Assembly (NCBI GenBank): GCA_034002745.1
Contig: JAVEZY010000025.1
Coordinates: 1 to 38,742, forward strand
Direction of reading: 5' to 3'
Length of the DNA: 38,742 nt
Origin: JAITWN01 sp034002745
GTDB taxonomy: Bacteria; Pseudomonadota; Gammaproteobacteria; SZUA-140
Below the pieces are notes generated by a model. It searched no databases and had not been told where the DNA came from. It saw nothing but the letters and a program-made list of their open reading frames with translations. How positions within the stretch are numbered: position 1 is the first letter of the stretch; every line of letters begins with the position of its first letter. Below, piece after piece: positions 26,421 through 34,130 of the stretch. Made by a program: the position numbers and the translations under genes.

Positions 26421-26594
26421 ATGTCCGGCATCAGGGACATCACGCCGGCCGAACCACTGTGGCCAAAGCGAAGGATCGAGAAGGTGCGTCGGGACGACGA
26501 GGGACGTCCGCCGCCGGAGGGAAAGCGCAAGCCTGCGCCGCGCGAGGACGAAGAAGGGCGCACGGGCGAAGATCACATTGACGAGTATGCGTGA
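26421..26594 (+). CDS. Small charged protein ending in HIDEYA, function unknown
   Basis: This 57-residue hydrophilic protein starts 'MSGIRDITPAEPLWPKRRIEKV', continues with alternating basic and acidic runs, and ends in 'HIDEYA'. The strong ribosome-binding site GGGAGGAG just before the ATG supports this start; two earlier in-frame ATGs (26358, 26373) lack one. I recall similar short proteins with a tryptophan-proline N-terminus and an IDEYA end near motility genes in other gammaproteobacteria, which supports a real gene, but no function is known to me. It lies between motD and the DUF2802 gene and is likely cotranscribed. Confidence 0.65.
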   Translation: MSGIRDITPAEPLWPKRRIEKVRRDDEGRPPPEGKRKPAPREDEEGRTGEDHIDEYA

Positions 26595-26604
26595 GGACGA
26601 GTGA

Positions 26605-27048
26605 ATGAGCATGTCGATCATCGTGGCGGGTCTCGCGGCGGCGCTGGCAGTGGTATCGGTGCTGCTTGCGGCGATGTTCGGGCGCGCCCTGTCCCGCCAG
26701 CGGCGAAATCTCGGAGACCTGACCCTGGAACTTGAGGCCGTGCGTCGCGAGATGTCGGCGCTGTGCACCGGCGCCCTTGGGGCGGGAGGTCATCTCGAGC
26801 GCATCGATCGCCAGATGTTGCGCCTCGTCGAGCGGCAGAACCGCCTGGAGGAGCGCGAAGTGGCCGATCACGATTATGAGCGGGCGGCGAAGCTCATCCG
26901 GGCTGGGGCCGGCGTCGAAAGGATAGTTAAGGAATGCGGGTTGCCGCGCGCGGAGGTCGAGCTGCTGCTGCGCATGCACGTCACCGCCGCTCGCGCCCGT
27001 GAAGCTCAGGGAGTTTCGGGGATCCGCGCCAGCGGCGTGCCGATGTAG
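26605..27048 (+). CDS. DUF2802-type single-pass membrane coiled-coil protein
   Basis: This 147-residue protein has one N-terminal membrane segment (about 6-24), a long coiled coil (about 28-95) and a C-terminal helix-turn-helix-like stretch ('DYERAAKLIRAGAGVERIVKECGLPRAEVELLLRMH'). This layout fits the DUF2802 family, which commonly ends the flagellar/chemotaxis region in gammaproteobacteria and recalls the SwrB motility protein of Bacillus. A role in flagellar assembly or export is an inference from context. The last 43 nt overlap the convergent GGDEF-EAL gene, so both C-termini are written on opposite strands of the same DNA. Confidence 0.8.
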   Translation: MSMSIIVAGLAAALAVVSVLLAAMFGRALSRQRRNLGDLTLELEAVRREMSALCTGALGAGGHLERIDRQMLRLVERQNRLEEREVADHDYERAAKLIRAGAGVERIVKECGLPRAEVELLLRMHVTAARAREAQGVSGIRASGVPM

Positions 27049-28853
27049 TTTCCCTGGGCGCGATCGACGCCATATTCGCGCAGCAGGTTGAGGGTTTCGC
27101 CGTCCTCGACGAACTCGGCCACCACGCATTTGCCGAAGGCGCGTCCGACTTCCACCATCGATCGCACCAGATGCTGATCGATCGGGTCGTCGAGCAGGTT
27201 GCTGATGAAGCTGCCATCGATCTTCAGGAAGTCGACGGGAAACTGCTTGAGATAGTTGAATGAGCTGAACCCGGTGCCGAAGTCGTCGAGCGCGAAGCGG
27301 AACCCGAGGGCGCGCAACTCGTTCACCACGCTTCGGGTCTGATCGTAGTTGGCGACTGCCGCGGTCTCGGTTATCTCGAATGTAATGCGATCGGCGCCGA
27401 TTCCATAGCGCTGCAGGTGATCGCGCGCGAGCGTGAGCAGACCCGGATCCTGGAAGGCATGTATGGACAGATTGACATTGAGAGAAATCCGTTCGAGCGC
27501 GGAAGGAAGACGATGCAGCGTTTTCAGGGCATGAGCGACGACCCACTGGTCTATCTCGTGGATCAGACCCATCCGCTCCGCGACGGGAATGAAAACGTCC
27601 GGATCGATCGTCGTGCCATCGGCCTGACGCATGCGGATCAGCACCTCGTAGGAGACGGTGCGTCCGCTGCCGAGTTCCACGATGGGCTGGAAAACCATAT
27701 AGAAGCGGTCGTGGGCGAGCGCCTCGCGAATCTGCGGCACCCAGCCCACCGCCTCGCGCAGGATGGTGGTTTCCAGGTCGTTGGCATCGAACAGATGTAC
27801 CAGATTGCGGCCATGAGACTTGGCTTCGAAGCAGGCCTGCGCGGCGCGTGCCAGCGCCTCGCTGGCGGTGATCTCGTCGCCGGGGCCGATCAGCAACACG
27901 CCGATGCTGGCACTCACGGCGTACTCCCGTCCCTCGACCGCGAAGCGGTAATCGTCTATGGCGCGGCGCAAGGCTTCGGCGAAACCCATGGCCGCGTCGC
28001 GATCGATGTCCTCGACCAGAACGGCGTACTCGTCCGAGCTGATGCGGGCAAGGGTTTCATGACGATGCAGATGCGTGCGCAGGACGTTTGCGATCGCCAT
28101 CAGCAGCCGATCGCCGGCGACGTGTCCTTCCAGATCATTGATGATCTTGAACTGGTCGAGATCGATGTAGAGGATCGCGCCACCCTTGCAGTCGTCGCGC
28201 ATGCGCGCGATCGCCGCCTCGACAACCTGCTCGAAGCGGCGACGGTTGGCGAGGCCGGTGAGGTCGTCATGGGACACCAGATACTGCAGCCGTGCCTCCA
28301 TCACCATGCGTTCGGCGAGTTCGGCTTCGAGTTCGCTTTCGCGCCGGCGGCGGATGTCCCGTTCACGGCGCAGCAGCAGCGCCGAAACCACTCGCGGTAT
28401 CAGGTCCTGCGGCGAAACAATCGGCATGAATACCAGGTCGGTGGCGCCGGCATCGAGCCCCTCGGCGAGCGAACCGTCGCGCCAGCCGGTGCGGGGCAGC
28501 AGGGCAATGATGGGTGTGTCGCGCCAGGTCTGATGTCCGCGCATAAGGCGGCACAGGCGGTAGCCGCCAAAAGCCGCCGCCGAGGCGTTGAGGAGAACGA
28601 GGTCGACGCCGTCGGCGCGTCGGTCGGCATCGTGCAGGCGGGAGATGGCGTCGTCCCAGTCGTGGGCGGCGCTCGCCTGGCCGAATCCGCTCTGCTCGAG
28701 CATGGCGACCAGCACGTCTGCGCTCGCCGGCTCGTCGAGGACCAGGATCGGCATGCGGCGGATGTCGTCGAGGCTGGCGCGGCCGGTCGCCGCGTCGGTG
28801 GCCGCCATCGCGGCAACCGCGCTTCCTCCGGCGATGTCACCGGATGCCGTCAT
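27006..28853 (-). CDS. Receiver-like/GGDEF/EAL protein, probable cyclic-di-GMP phosphodiesterase
   Basis: This is a soluble protein of 615 residues. A receiver-like domain (about 32-160) has asparagine (N89) at the usual phospho-acceptor site and methionine in place of the KP lysine, so it is probably not phosphorylated. The GGDEF domain (about 195-350) has SSDEY at 272-276 instead of GG(D/E)EF and no RxxD inhibitory site, so cyclase activity is unlikely. The EAL domain (about 365-610) keeps the key residues: E403 in EVL, the asparagine in 'LNVNLS', 'EITET', 'DDFGTGFSS', the lysine in 'LKIDGSF', the glutamate in 'VAEFVED' and 'QGNYIG'. It therefore probably degrades cyclic di-GMP, with GGDEF perhaps acting as a GTP sensor. 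It lies beside the flagellar block but on the opposite strand. Confidence 0.88.
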   Translation of the reverse strand: MTASGDIAGGSAVAAMAATDAATGRASLDDIRRMPILVLDEPASADVLVAMLEQSGFGQASAAHDWDDAISRLHDADRRADGVDLVLLNASAAAFGGYRLCRLMRGHQTWRDTPIIALLPRTGWRDGSLAEGLDAGATDLVFMPIVSPQDLIPRVVSALLLRRERDIRRRRESELEAELAERMVMEARLQYLVSHDDLTGLANRRRFEQVVEAAIARMRDDCKGGAILYIDLDQFKIINDLEGHVAGDRLLMAIANVLRTHLHRHETLARISSDEYAVLVEDIDRDAAMGFAEALRRAIDDYRFAVEGREYAVSASIGVLLIGPGDEITASEALARAAQACFEAKSHGRNLVHLFDANDLETTILREAVGWVPQIREALAHDRFYMVFQPIVELGSGRTVSYEVLIRMRQADGTTIDPDVFIPVAERMGLIHEIDQWVVAHALKTLHRLPSALERISLNVNLSIHAFQDPGLLTLARDHLQRYGIGADRITFEITETAAVANYDQTRSVVNELRALGFRFALDDFGTGFSSFNYLKQFPVDFLKIDGSFISNLLDDPIDQHLVRSMVEVGRAFGKCVVAEFVEDGETLNLLREYGVDRAQGNYIGTPLARIPETP

Positions 28854-28973
28854 GCCGCGGCCTCGCGTTCACGTGCCCAGGTGTCTTGTTCTTCATTTCT
28901 TGATCCTTGGCGCCGGGAAGCCGGGAGCGTGTTGCCCGATATCGTGAATCCTCCCGGCGTCGGATGGGGGCAC

Positions 28974-28989
28974 TGCCATGTGCTTGCCG
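28974..28989 (-). promoter_or_regulatory. Possible sigma-54 site upstream of the GGDEF-EAL gene
   Basis: On the minus strand, CGGCAAGCACATGGCA matches TGGCACG-N4-TTGC(A/T) at 9 of 12 defined positions, with GG and GC exactly 10 bp apart. It lies about 120 nt before the ATG. A TATACT -10-like sequence (complement of 28993-28998) is close by but lacks a good -35. If real, the site would place this phosphodiesterase under the flagellar RpoN hierarchy. Confidence 0.35.
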
Positions 28990-29050
28990 TTCAGTATAGC
29001 CCATCGCCGTATCGTGCGCCGACGAGGCGGGCGGGCGCGGGAGCGCGGCG

Positions 29051-29926
29051 GTGACGGTGTCCGCCCACATCTGGTACGTGCGTCGCGGCGAGCTGGTGCG
29101 GGGGCCCTATCCGCGGGGATTGGTGATGCGCTACATCATCCTCGGCCGTATCGTGGCGGAGGACGAACTCAGCACCGACGGCCTCACCTGGCTGCCCCTG
29201 CTGCAGCTGCCGGAACTCATGCCGCCGGTGATGCGCGGTGATTCCGATGAGCGCCTGGTCGCCGCCCGCCGCTGGGAGAACGAGCGGCGTCCGCGGACCG
29301 TGGAAAACGCCGATGGAACGGATGTCGAACGTCGGCAGGGCGCGGACGAAGTGCCGGCGCCGGCGTTGCGTCACGAGGATCTTTCGCTGCAGGTCGCGCG
29401 CCGTCGTCGGCTGCAGCGCAGCGCGGCGGCCGTGGCCCTCTTGCTGCTCATGGCCTTTGGCGCCGCGGTGCTGCTTCATCCGCACTCCACGCCGCCCTCG
29501 GACAGCGACTGCCTGCTGCCGCCGCAGCCCGGCGCCAACTGGAACCATTGCGCCATGGATGGACGCTTCCTTGCCGGAAGTGATCTGAGCGGGGCGCACA
29601 TGAACAGCATGTCACTCAATGGGGCCGACATGAGCGCCGCGCGGCTCGCTGGCGCGGATCTGTCCTTCAGCAATCTCAGCCGCGCGGATCTGCGGAAGGC
29701 GGATCTGCGCGGAGCGCGGCTTGTCGGCGCGTCCCTGCGCAATGCGGACATGGCCGGAGCGCGCCTGGATCGCGCCGATCTAAGCTACGCCGATCTGCGC
29801 GGCGCGATGTTGCTCGGCACTGAACTGGCGCAGGTGCGCCTCGACAGCGCGATCTGGATCGATGGCCGAATGTGCGCGCCAGGTTCGCTCGGCGAGTGCC
29901 GGGTCGGAGCGGAAAGCAAAAAGTAA
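29051..29926 (+). CDS. GYF-like domain, single membrane segment and pentapeptide repeats
   Basis: This protein has 291 residues. The N-terminus (about 6-50, 'IWYVRRGELVRGPYPRG' and 'GRIVAEDELSTDG') resembles the bacterial GYF_2 domain, a presumed protein-binding module. A linker with many charges leads to one membrane segment (124-142). The C-terminal part (about 172-262) is made of A(D/N)LXX-type pentapeptide repeats that would fold as a right-handed beta helix. Arginine-rich residues 117-123 before the membrane segment suggest N-in topology, with the repeats in the periplasm. Four cysteines (154, 167, 275, 283) bracket the repeats and could form two disulfides. The start is GTG with GGGAG 7 nt upstream. 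The function is unknown. Confidence 0.78.
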   Translation: MTVSAHIWYVRRGELVRGPYPRGLVMRYIILGRIVAEDELSTDGLTWLPLLQLPELMPPVMRGDSDERLVAARRWENERRPRTVENADGTDVERRQGADEVPAPALRHEDLSLQVARRRRLQRSAAAVALLLLMAFGAAVLLHPHSTPPSDSDCLLPPQPGANWNHCAMDGRFLAGSDLSGAHMNSMSLNGADMSAARLAGADLSFSNLSRADLRKADLRGARLVGASLRNADMAGARLDRADLSYADLRGAMLLGTELAQVRLDSAIWIDGRMCAPGSLGECRVGAESKK

Positions 29927-29964
29927 AAACAACAGCCTGTCTCTTCCCCGCCGTTGCGATAGCG

Positions 29965-31545
29965 CTATTTCCGCAGCTCCGGTTCGGCAACGCGGCGTTG
30001 CAGTTCCGTCGCGATCGCGGCTGTGTCCGGTGCGCCGCTCGTATCAATCCACACCGTGGCGCACCTTTCGTCCGACGTCAGCGGCTCCTGGGTGGCGATC
30101 TGGCGCGCCAGCACCTCGATGTCGGCCTCGGATGCATCCATCGATGACACGGCGCGTTGCCGTATCCGTTCGCGCAGTGTCTCTTCGGCGGCATTGAAAT
30201 GCAGGATCACGAATGGCGCGTGGAGTCGGGTCGCCAGGTCGCGGAAGGTTTCGCGCTGGGCGCGGCGCAGGAAGGTGGCGTCAACCAGCACATTGAACCC
30301 GGCCATCACCATGATCTCCGCCAGTTCCGCGAGGCGCAGGTAAGTGCGTTCACTGGCCTGGGCGGTATAGATGCCGCTGTCGATCGCCGAATCAGTGCGG
30401 GCTTCGGGCGCATAGCCGGCGAGGCGTTTGCGCTCGACGTCGGAGCGAATGCGGATCAGCCGGCAAGGCGCCAGCAGGTCACGACTCAGGGTGGTCTTGC
30501 CGGAACCCGACAGGCCATGGGCGATGACCACGGCGCCGAGGCGGCGTCTGGCGTAGGTACCCGCCAGCGCCATGTACTTCAGCACCTCGCGACAGCCTTC
30601 GGCCGAGACCTCGTCGCGTTGCCGGGCGCGGATGCTCTCGATCTTGGCCCGGACCATCGCCCGATACATCTGGTAGAAACCAAGCAGCTCCATTCCCTCG
30701 TAATCACCGGTACGATGCAGATACTCGTTGAGCAGCCGGTATGTCAGATCGGACCTGCCATGAGCATCCAGATCCATGGCGAGGAAGGCGATCTCGCTCA
30801 TGACATCGATCCAGCGCAGCGCCGGATCGAACTCCAGGCAGTCGAACGGAACGGCTTTACCCTCGTGCACGGTGACGTTGGCGAGATGCAGGTCGCCGTG
30901 ACATTCACGCACCCGGCCTGAGGATTTTCGCCGCGCGCAGACGGGCGCGAGGCGCGCCCAGTCGTTCTCCGTGCATTCGGCCAGCCATTCGAGCTGGCGT
31001 CGCTCGGAAACGAGGGCCGGTGGCAAGGCGATGGCCGCGAAATTGTCGCGTGCCGGCCCGATGATGCTTTCCGCATCGCCGAAAGCGTCGTCCTCCTGCG
31101 CGCGTCCGGCCTGTTCATGGAAGCGCGCCAGGACCTTCGCCAGTCCCTCGATCAGTTCGATTCGGAGCCGGTCGGCGGCGAGCAGCCGATCGAACTGCCC
31201 TGCCGGATCGAACTGCCTCATTTTTACCGCGTATTCCAGCACCGGCCCGGATCCGTCGAGCCTGGGCGATCGCGCGGAGCCGCGAATGCATACCAGACCG
31301 AGATACAGCTCGGGCGCCAGACGGCGATTGAGCCGCAGTTCCTCCTCGCAGAAATGGCGCCGGCGCTCCAGCGTGGTGAAGTCGAGGAAGCCCAGATCCA
31401 CCGGCTTCTTGATCTTGTAGGCATGCGTTCCGGTGAGCAGTACCCAGGAAATGTGGGTTTCGATCACGTCGAAGCCACTCACCGGATGGGGATACAGCGA
31501 GGGGTCCTGCAGCGCGCGAATCAGCGAGGGTTCGTCCTTTGCCAT
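29965..31545 (-). CDS. Fusion of aminoglycoside-phosphotransferase-like kinase and P-loop kinase
   Basis: This 526-residue protein has two kinase modules. Residues 1 to about 325 resemble the aminoglycoside phosphotransferase/choline kinase fold, with 'CHGDLHLANV' (H216, D218) as catalytic loop and 'FDCLEFDPALRWIDVMSEIAFL' as the metal-binding segment. Residues about 335-526 form a P-loop kinase with Walker A GLSGSGKT (344-351), as in gluconate or zeta-toxin-like kinases. Such fusions are known, annotated as bifunctional aminoglycoside phosphotransferase/ATP-binding proteins, but the substrate is not established and antibiotic resistance should not be assumed. AGAGGA precedes the ATG. It converges on the pentapeptide gene with 38 bp between stops. 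Confidence 0.85.
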   Translation of the reverse strand: MAKDEPSLIRALQDPSLYPHPVSGFDVIETHISWVLLTGTHAYKIKKPVDLGFLDFTTLERRRHFCEEELRLNRRLAPELYLGLVCIRGSARSPRLDGSGPVLEYAVKMRQFDPAGQFDRLLAADRLRIELIEGLAKVLARFHEQAGRAQEDDAFGDAESIIGPARDNFAAIALPPALVSERRQLEWLAECTENDWARLAPVCARRKSSGRVRECHGDLHLANVTVHEGKAVPFDCLEFDPALRWIDVMSEIAFLAMDLDAHGRSDLTYRLLNEYLHRTGDYEGMELLGFYQMYRAMVRAKIESIRARQRDEVSAEGCREVLKYMALAGTYARRRLGAVVIAHGLSGSGKTTLSRDLLAPCRLIRIRSDVERKRLAGYAPEARTDSAIDSGIYTAQASERTYLRLAELAEIMVMAGFNVLVDATFLRRAQRETFRDLATRLHAPFVILHFNAAEETLRERIRQRAVSSMDASEADIEVLARQIATQEPLTSDERCATVWIDTSGAPDTAAIATELQRRVAEPELRK

Positions 31546-31571
31546 GAGATCCTCTCTGTCGGTGAAGGGCC

Positions 31572-31600
31572 ATTGTGCTATCCCGACGGCCGTGCGACAA
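31572..31600 (-). promoter_or_regulatory. Candidate sigma-70 promoter of the kinase-fusion gene
   Basis: On the minus strand, TTGTCG (complement of 31595-31600) and CACAAT (complement of 31572-31577) are 17 bp apart, each matching 4 of 6 consensus bases. The start would be near 31565, about 20 nt before the ATG. Moderate pattern match only. Confidence 0.35.
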
Positions 31601-31616
31601 CCGCGGAACGCGGCCC

Positions 31617-31645
31617 GTGTCCTGAGCGGCCGCGGGTGCTAGAAT
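31617..31645 (+). promoter_or_regulatory. Candidate extended -10 promoter of the helicase-tsaB gene set
   Basis: TG-C-TAGAAT at 31637-31645 is an extended -10 element, with the hexamer TAGAAT (31640-31645) matching 5 of 6 consensus bases. The -35 region (31617-31622, GTGTCC) is poor, as extended -10 promoters allow. The start would be near 31652, 20 nt before the first gene. Confidence 0.45.
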
Positions 31646-31671
31646 CCATCGACCATCATCGTGCGAACGAC

Positions 31672-32202
31672 ATGTCCGTCTATTCTGTCGACAAACTCAT
31701 CGCCGAAGCCCGCAGGCTTGCGGCAGCCTATCGGCAAACCACCGGCCGGGCGCTCGCCGGCGTCAGCGGCGAGATCTGCCGTCATGACGCGGCGCGTCTG
31801 CTGGATCTGGAACTTCAGCCCGCGGATGCCGGCTATGACGCGCTTGGACGATCCGGCGCGCTCGCCGGGCTTCGCATCCTGGTTAAGGGCCGGGCGATCT
31901 TCGATCAGCAGAAATCCGGCCAGCGCATCGGGCAGCTGCGCATCGACCAGCCCTGGGATGCCGTGCTGCTGGTGCTGATGGACGAGCAGTTCGAGCCGTT
32001 CGAGATCCACGAGGCGCGGCGCGAAGATCTCGCGTCCGAACTCGAACGGGCGGCCGACAGTCCGCGCGCGCGTCGCGGCGCGATGTCCGTGGCGCGCTTT
32101 CGCGCCGTCGGCAGCCTGGTGTGGTCACGGGATGACGGCGCCATCGATGGCGGTGTCTGGGACAATCGCGTCGGCGCGCGCGAGGGCGGGCGCTCGGGAT
32201 GA
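31672..32202 (+). CDS. Protein of unknown function coupled to the YoaA/DinG helicase (possible nuclease-like fold)
   Basis: This 176-residue protein has a helical N-terminus ('VDKLIAEARRLAAAYRQTTGRAL') and then an alpha/beta core containing E34 in 'SGEICRHDAARLL', D56 in 'AGYDAL' and K72 in 'LRILVKGRAI', followed by 'PWDAVLLVLMDEQFEPFEIHEA'. The E...D...xxK order resembles the PD-(D/E)xK/Mrr nuclease core, but the acidic or glutamine residue two before the lysine is leucine, so activity is doubtful. I recall DUF6998-type proteins with this pattern but cannot confirm it. The reading frame extends far upstream; the ATG at 31672 was chosen because the promoter lies just before it. The stop overlaps the helicase ATG. 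Confidence 0.6.
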   Translation: MSVYSVDKLIAEARRLAAAYRQTTGRALAGVSGEICRHDAARLLDLELQPADAGYDALGRSGALAGLRILVKGRAIFDQQKSGQRIGQLRIDQPWDAVLLVLMDEQFEPFEIHEARREDLASELERAADSPRARRGAMSVARFRAVGSLVWSRDDGAIDGGVWDNRVGAREGGRSG

Positions 32203-34130
32203 ATCGGGCGGCCGGGCTGCTGGGCCCGCAGGGATCATTGAGCCGGAACCTGCCGGGGTTCAGGCCGCGACGGCAGCAGCAGGAACTGGCCGATGCCATC
32301 GCCCGCACGATCGATAGCGGTGGCATGCTGGTCGCCGAGGCCGGTACCGGTACCGGCAAGACTTACGCCTATCTGGCGCCGGCGCTGGTTTCCGGTCGCA
32401 AGACCGTGGTTTCCACGGGTACCCGCGCGCTGCAGGACCAGCTTTTCCATCGCGATCTGCCGCTGTTGCGCCGGGCTCTGGATGTTCCCGCCAGGGTCGC
32501 CCTGCTCAAGGGAAGGGCGAACTATCTGTGCCCTTATCGCCTCGAACTCGCCGAACGCGCCCCCGAGGGCGGCGATGCCGCGGCGCGCCTGCAGGCGCTG
32601 CGCGATTGGGCGGCGCGCACCGTCAGCGGCGAGATCAGCGAGTTCCACGACATTCCTCTGTCGGATCCCTGGTGGCAGACCGTCACGTCGACGACCGACA
32701 ACTGTCTGGGCGGGGAGTGCCCGGCGTGGAACGAGTGTCATGTGGTGAAGGCGCGGCGCGCGGCCCAGGAGGCCGATCTGCTGGTGGTCAATCATCATCT
32801 ACTGTTCTCCGACTTTCTGCTGCGACAGGATGGCGGCGGCGAGTTGCTGCCCGAGGCCGACACGTTCGTCGTCGATGAGGCGCACCAGTTGCCGGAACTC
32901 GCGACCCGTTTCTTTGGCATCAGCATCAGCGGCCGGCAGCTCGGCGAACTGGCGCGCGACTCGGTGCGCGCACTGCAATCCTGCGGCGGCCGCCTGGCGG
33001 CGCTGGAAACGGTGGCTCGGGCGCTCGAAAGGGCAGGGGAGGAATTCCGGCGCACGCTCGGCGGCAACGCGCGCCAGTCGGCATGGACCGGCGAACGGCG
33101 CAGCGCCGGCGCGCTTGCCCGGGTCCAGGACGAGTTGACTGCGCTGCGCGATGTTCTGGCCGACAACGCGGGACAGGATCGGGGCCTCGATCAGTGCTTG
33201 CGTCGCGCGCGTTCGCTGGTGGCGCGGATGCAGCTTTTTTCCGGTGACGGAGAGACGCAGCAGGGCGCCGGCATCCGCTGGGTCGAATACGGCACGCGCT
33301 CCTTTGCGCTCCATGTCTCACCGATGGACTATGCGGCGACGTTCCGCGACTGCATCTCGCGCTCGCCGGCTGCCTGGATCTTTACTTCGGCGACGCTTGC
33401 CATCGGCGATGACTTCGGACACTTCACGGCCCGGCTTGGCATCGAGGATGCGAGCACCGCGTGCTGGGACAGTCCCTTCGATTATGCCGCCAATACGCTC
33501 TGCTATCTGCCTTCCGGCATGCCCGAGCCGAACTCGCGTGCGCATACTGCCGCGGTGATCGCCGCCTCGCGTCCGGTGATCGCGGCCTGCGGCGGCGGGG
33601 CGTTCATGCTTTTCACCAGCCACCAGAACCTGCGCGAGGCGGCTCGCCTGCTCGAGGACGATCCTCCCGGGGTTCCGGTGTTCGTGCAGGGCACGTTGCC
33701 GCATGCGGAACTGCTCGCGCGTTTCCGCGAGGCCGGCAACGGCGTGCTGCTGGCAACCGCGAGCTTCTGGGAAGGGGTGGACGTGCGCGGCTCCGCGCTG
33801 TCCTGCGTCATCATCGACAAGCTGCCGTTCGCCGCGCCCGACGATCCGGTATCGCAGGCGCGATCGGCGCTGATCAGGGAGCGCGGCGGCAATCCGTTCC
33901 GCGACCAGGTGCTGCCCGCGGCGGTGATCATGCTGCGCCAGGGGGCGGGCCGTCTCATCCGCGACGAGAACGATCGCGGCGTGCTGGTGCTGTGCGATCC
34001 GCGGCTGCGCAGCCGTTCCTATGGGCGTCTGTTCCTGGGCGCGCTGCCACCGATGCCGTGTACCGACAGGCTCGCGGAAGTGGAGCGCTTCTTTCAGTCC
34101 GCGCCGGCGGCAGCCGAGGTGACGGCGTGA
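32199..34130 (+). CDS. yoaA: ATP-dependent DNA helicase, YoaA/DinG family (XPD-like, Fe-S cluster)
   Basis: This 643-residue superfamily 2 helicase unwinds DNA 5' to 3' and is linked to replication-fork repair in related proteins. It has Walker A GTGTGKT (49-55) within 'AEAGTGTGKT' and a DEAH box (226-229). Four cysteines suit a 4Fe-4S cluster: C111, C169, C174 and C180, in the XPD/DinG arrangement between the helicase motifs. The C-terminal motif 'QGAGRLIRDENDRGVLVLCDPRL' is motif VI. The length is nearer YoaA (about 636) than DinG (about 716). It is coupled to the preceding gene (ATGA) and to tsaB (GTGA). Confidence 0.92.
   Translation: MNRAAGLLGPQGSLSRNLPGFRPRRQQQELADAIARTIDSGGMLVAEAGTGTGKTYAYLAPALVSGRKTVVSTGTRALQDQLFHRDLPLLRRALDVPARVALLKGRANYLCPYRLELAERAPEGGDAAARLQALRDWAARTVSGEISEFHDIPLSDPWWQTVTSTTDNCLGGECPAWNECHVVKARRAAQEADLLVVNHHLLFSDFLLRQDGGGELLPEADTFVVDEAHQLPELATRFFGISISGRQLGELARDSVRALQSCGGRLAALETVARALERAGEEFRRTLGGNARQSAWTGERRSAGALARVQDELTALRDVLADNAGQDRGLDQCLRRARSLVARMQLFSGDGETQQGAGIRWVEYGTRSFALHVSPMDYAATFRDCISRSPAAWIFTSATLAIGDDFGHFTARLGIEDASTACWDSPFDYAANTLCYLPSGMPEPNSRAHTAAVIAASRPVIAACGGGAFMLFTSHQNLREAARLLEDDPPGVPVFVQGTLPHAELLARFREAGNGVLLATASFWEGVDVRGSALSCVIIDKLPFAAPDDPVSQARSALIRERGGNPFRDQVLPAAVIMLRQGAGRLIRDENDRGVLVLCDPRLRSRSYGRLFLGALPPMPCTDRLAEVERFFQSAPAAAEVTA

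Noticed and set aside
27417..29054. A 545-codon + strand open frame opposite the GGDEF-EAL gene
   Set aside because: The minus-strand frame shows clear receiver-like, GGDEF and EAL domains; the + frame does not resemble any family.
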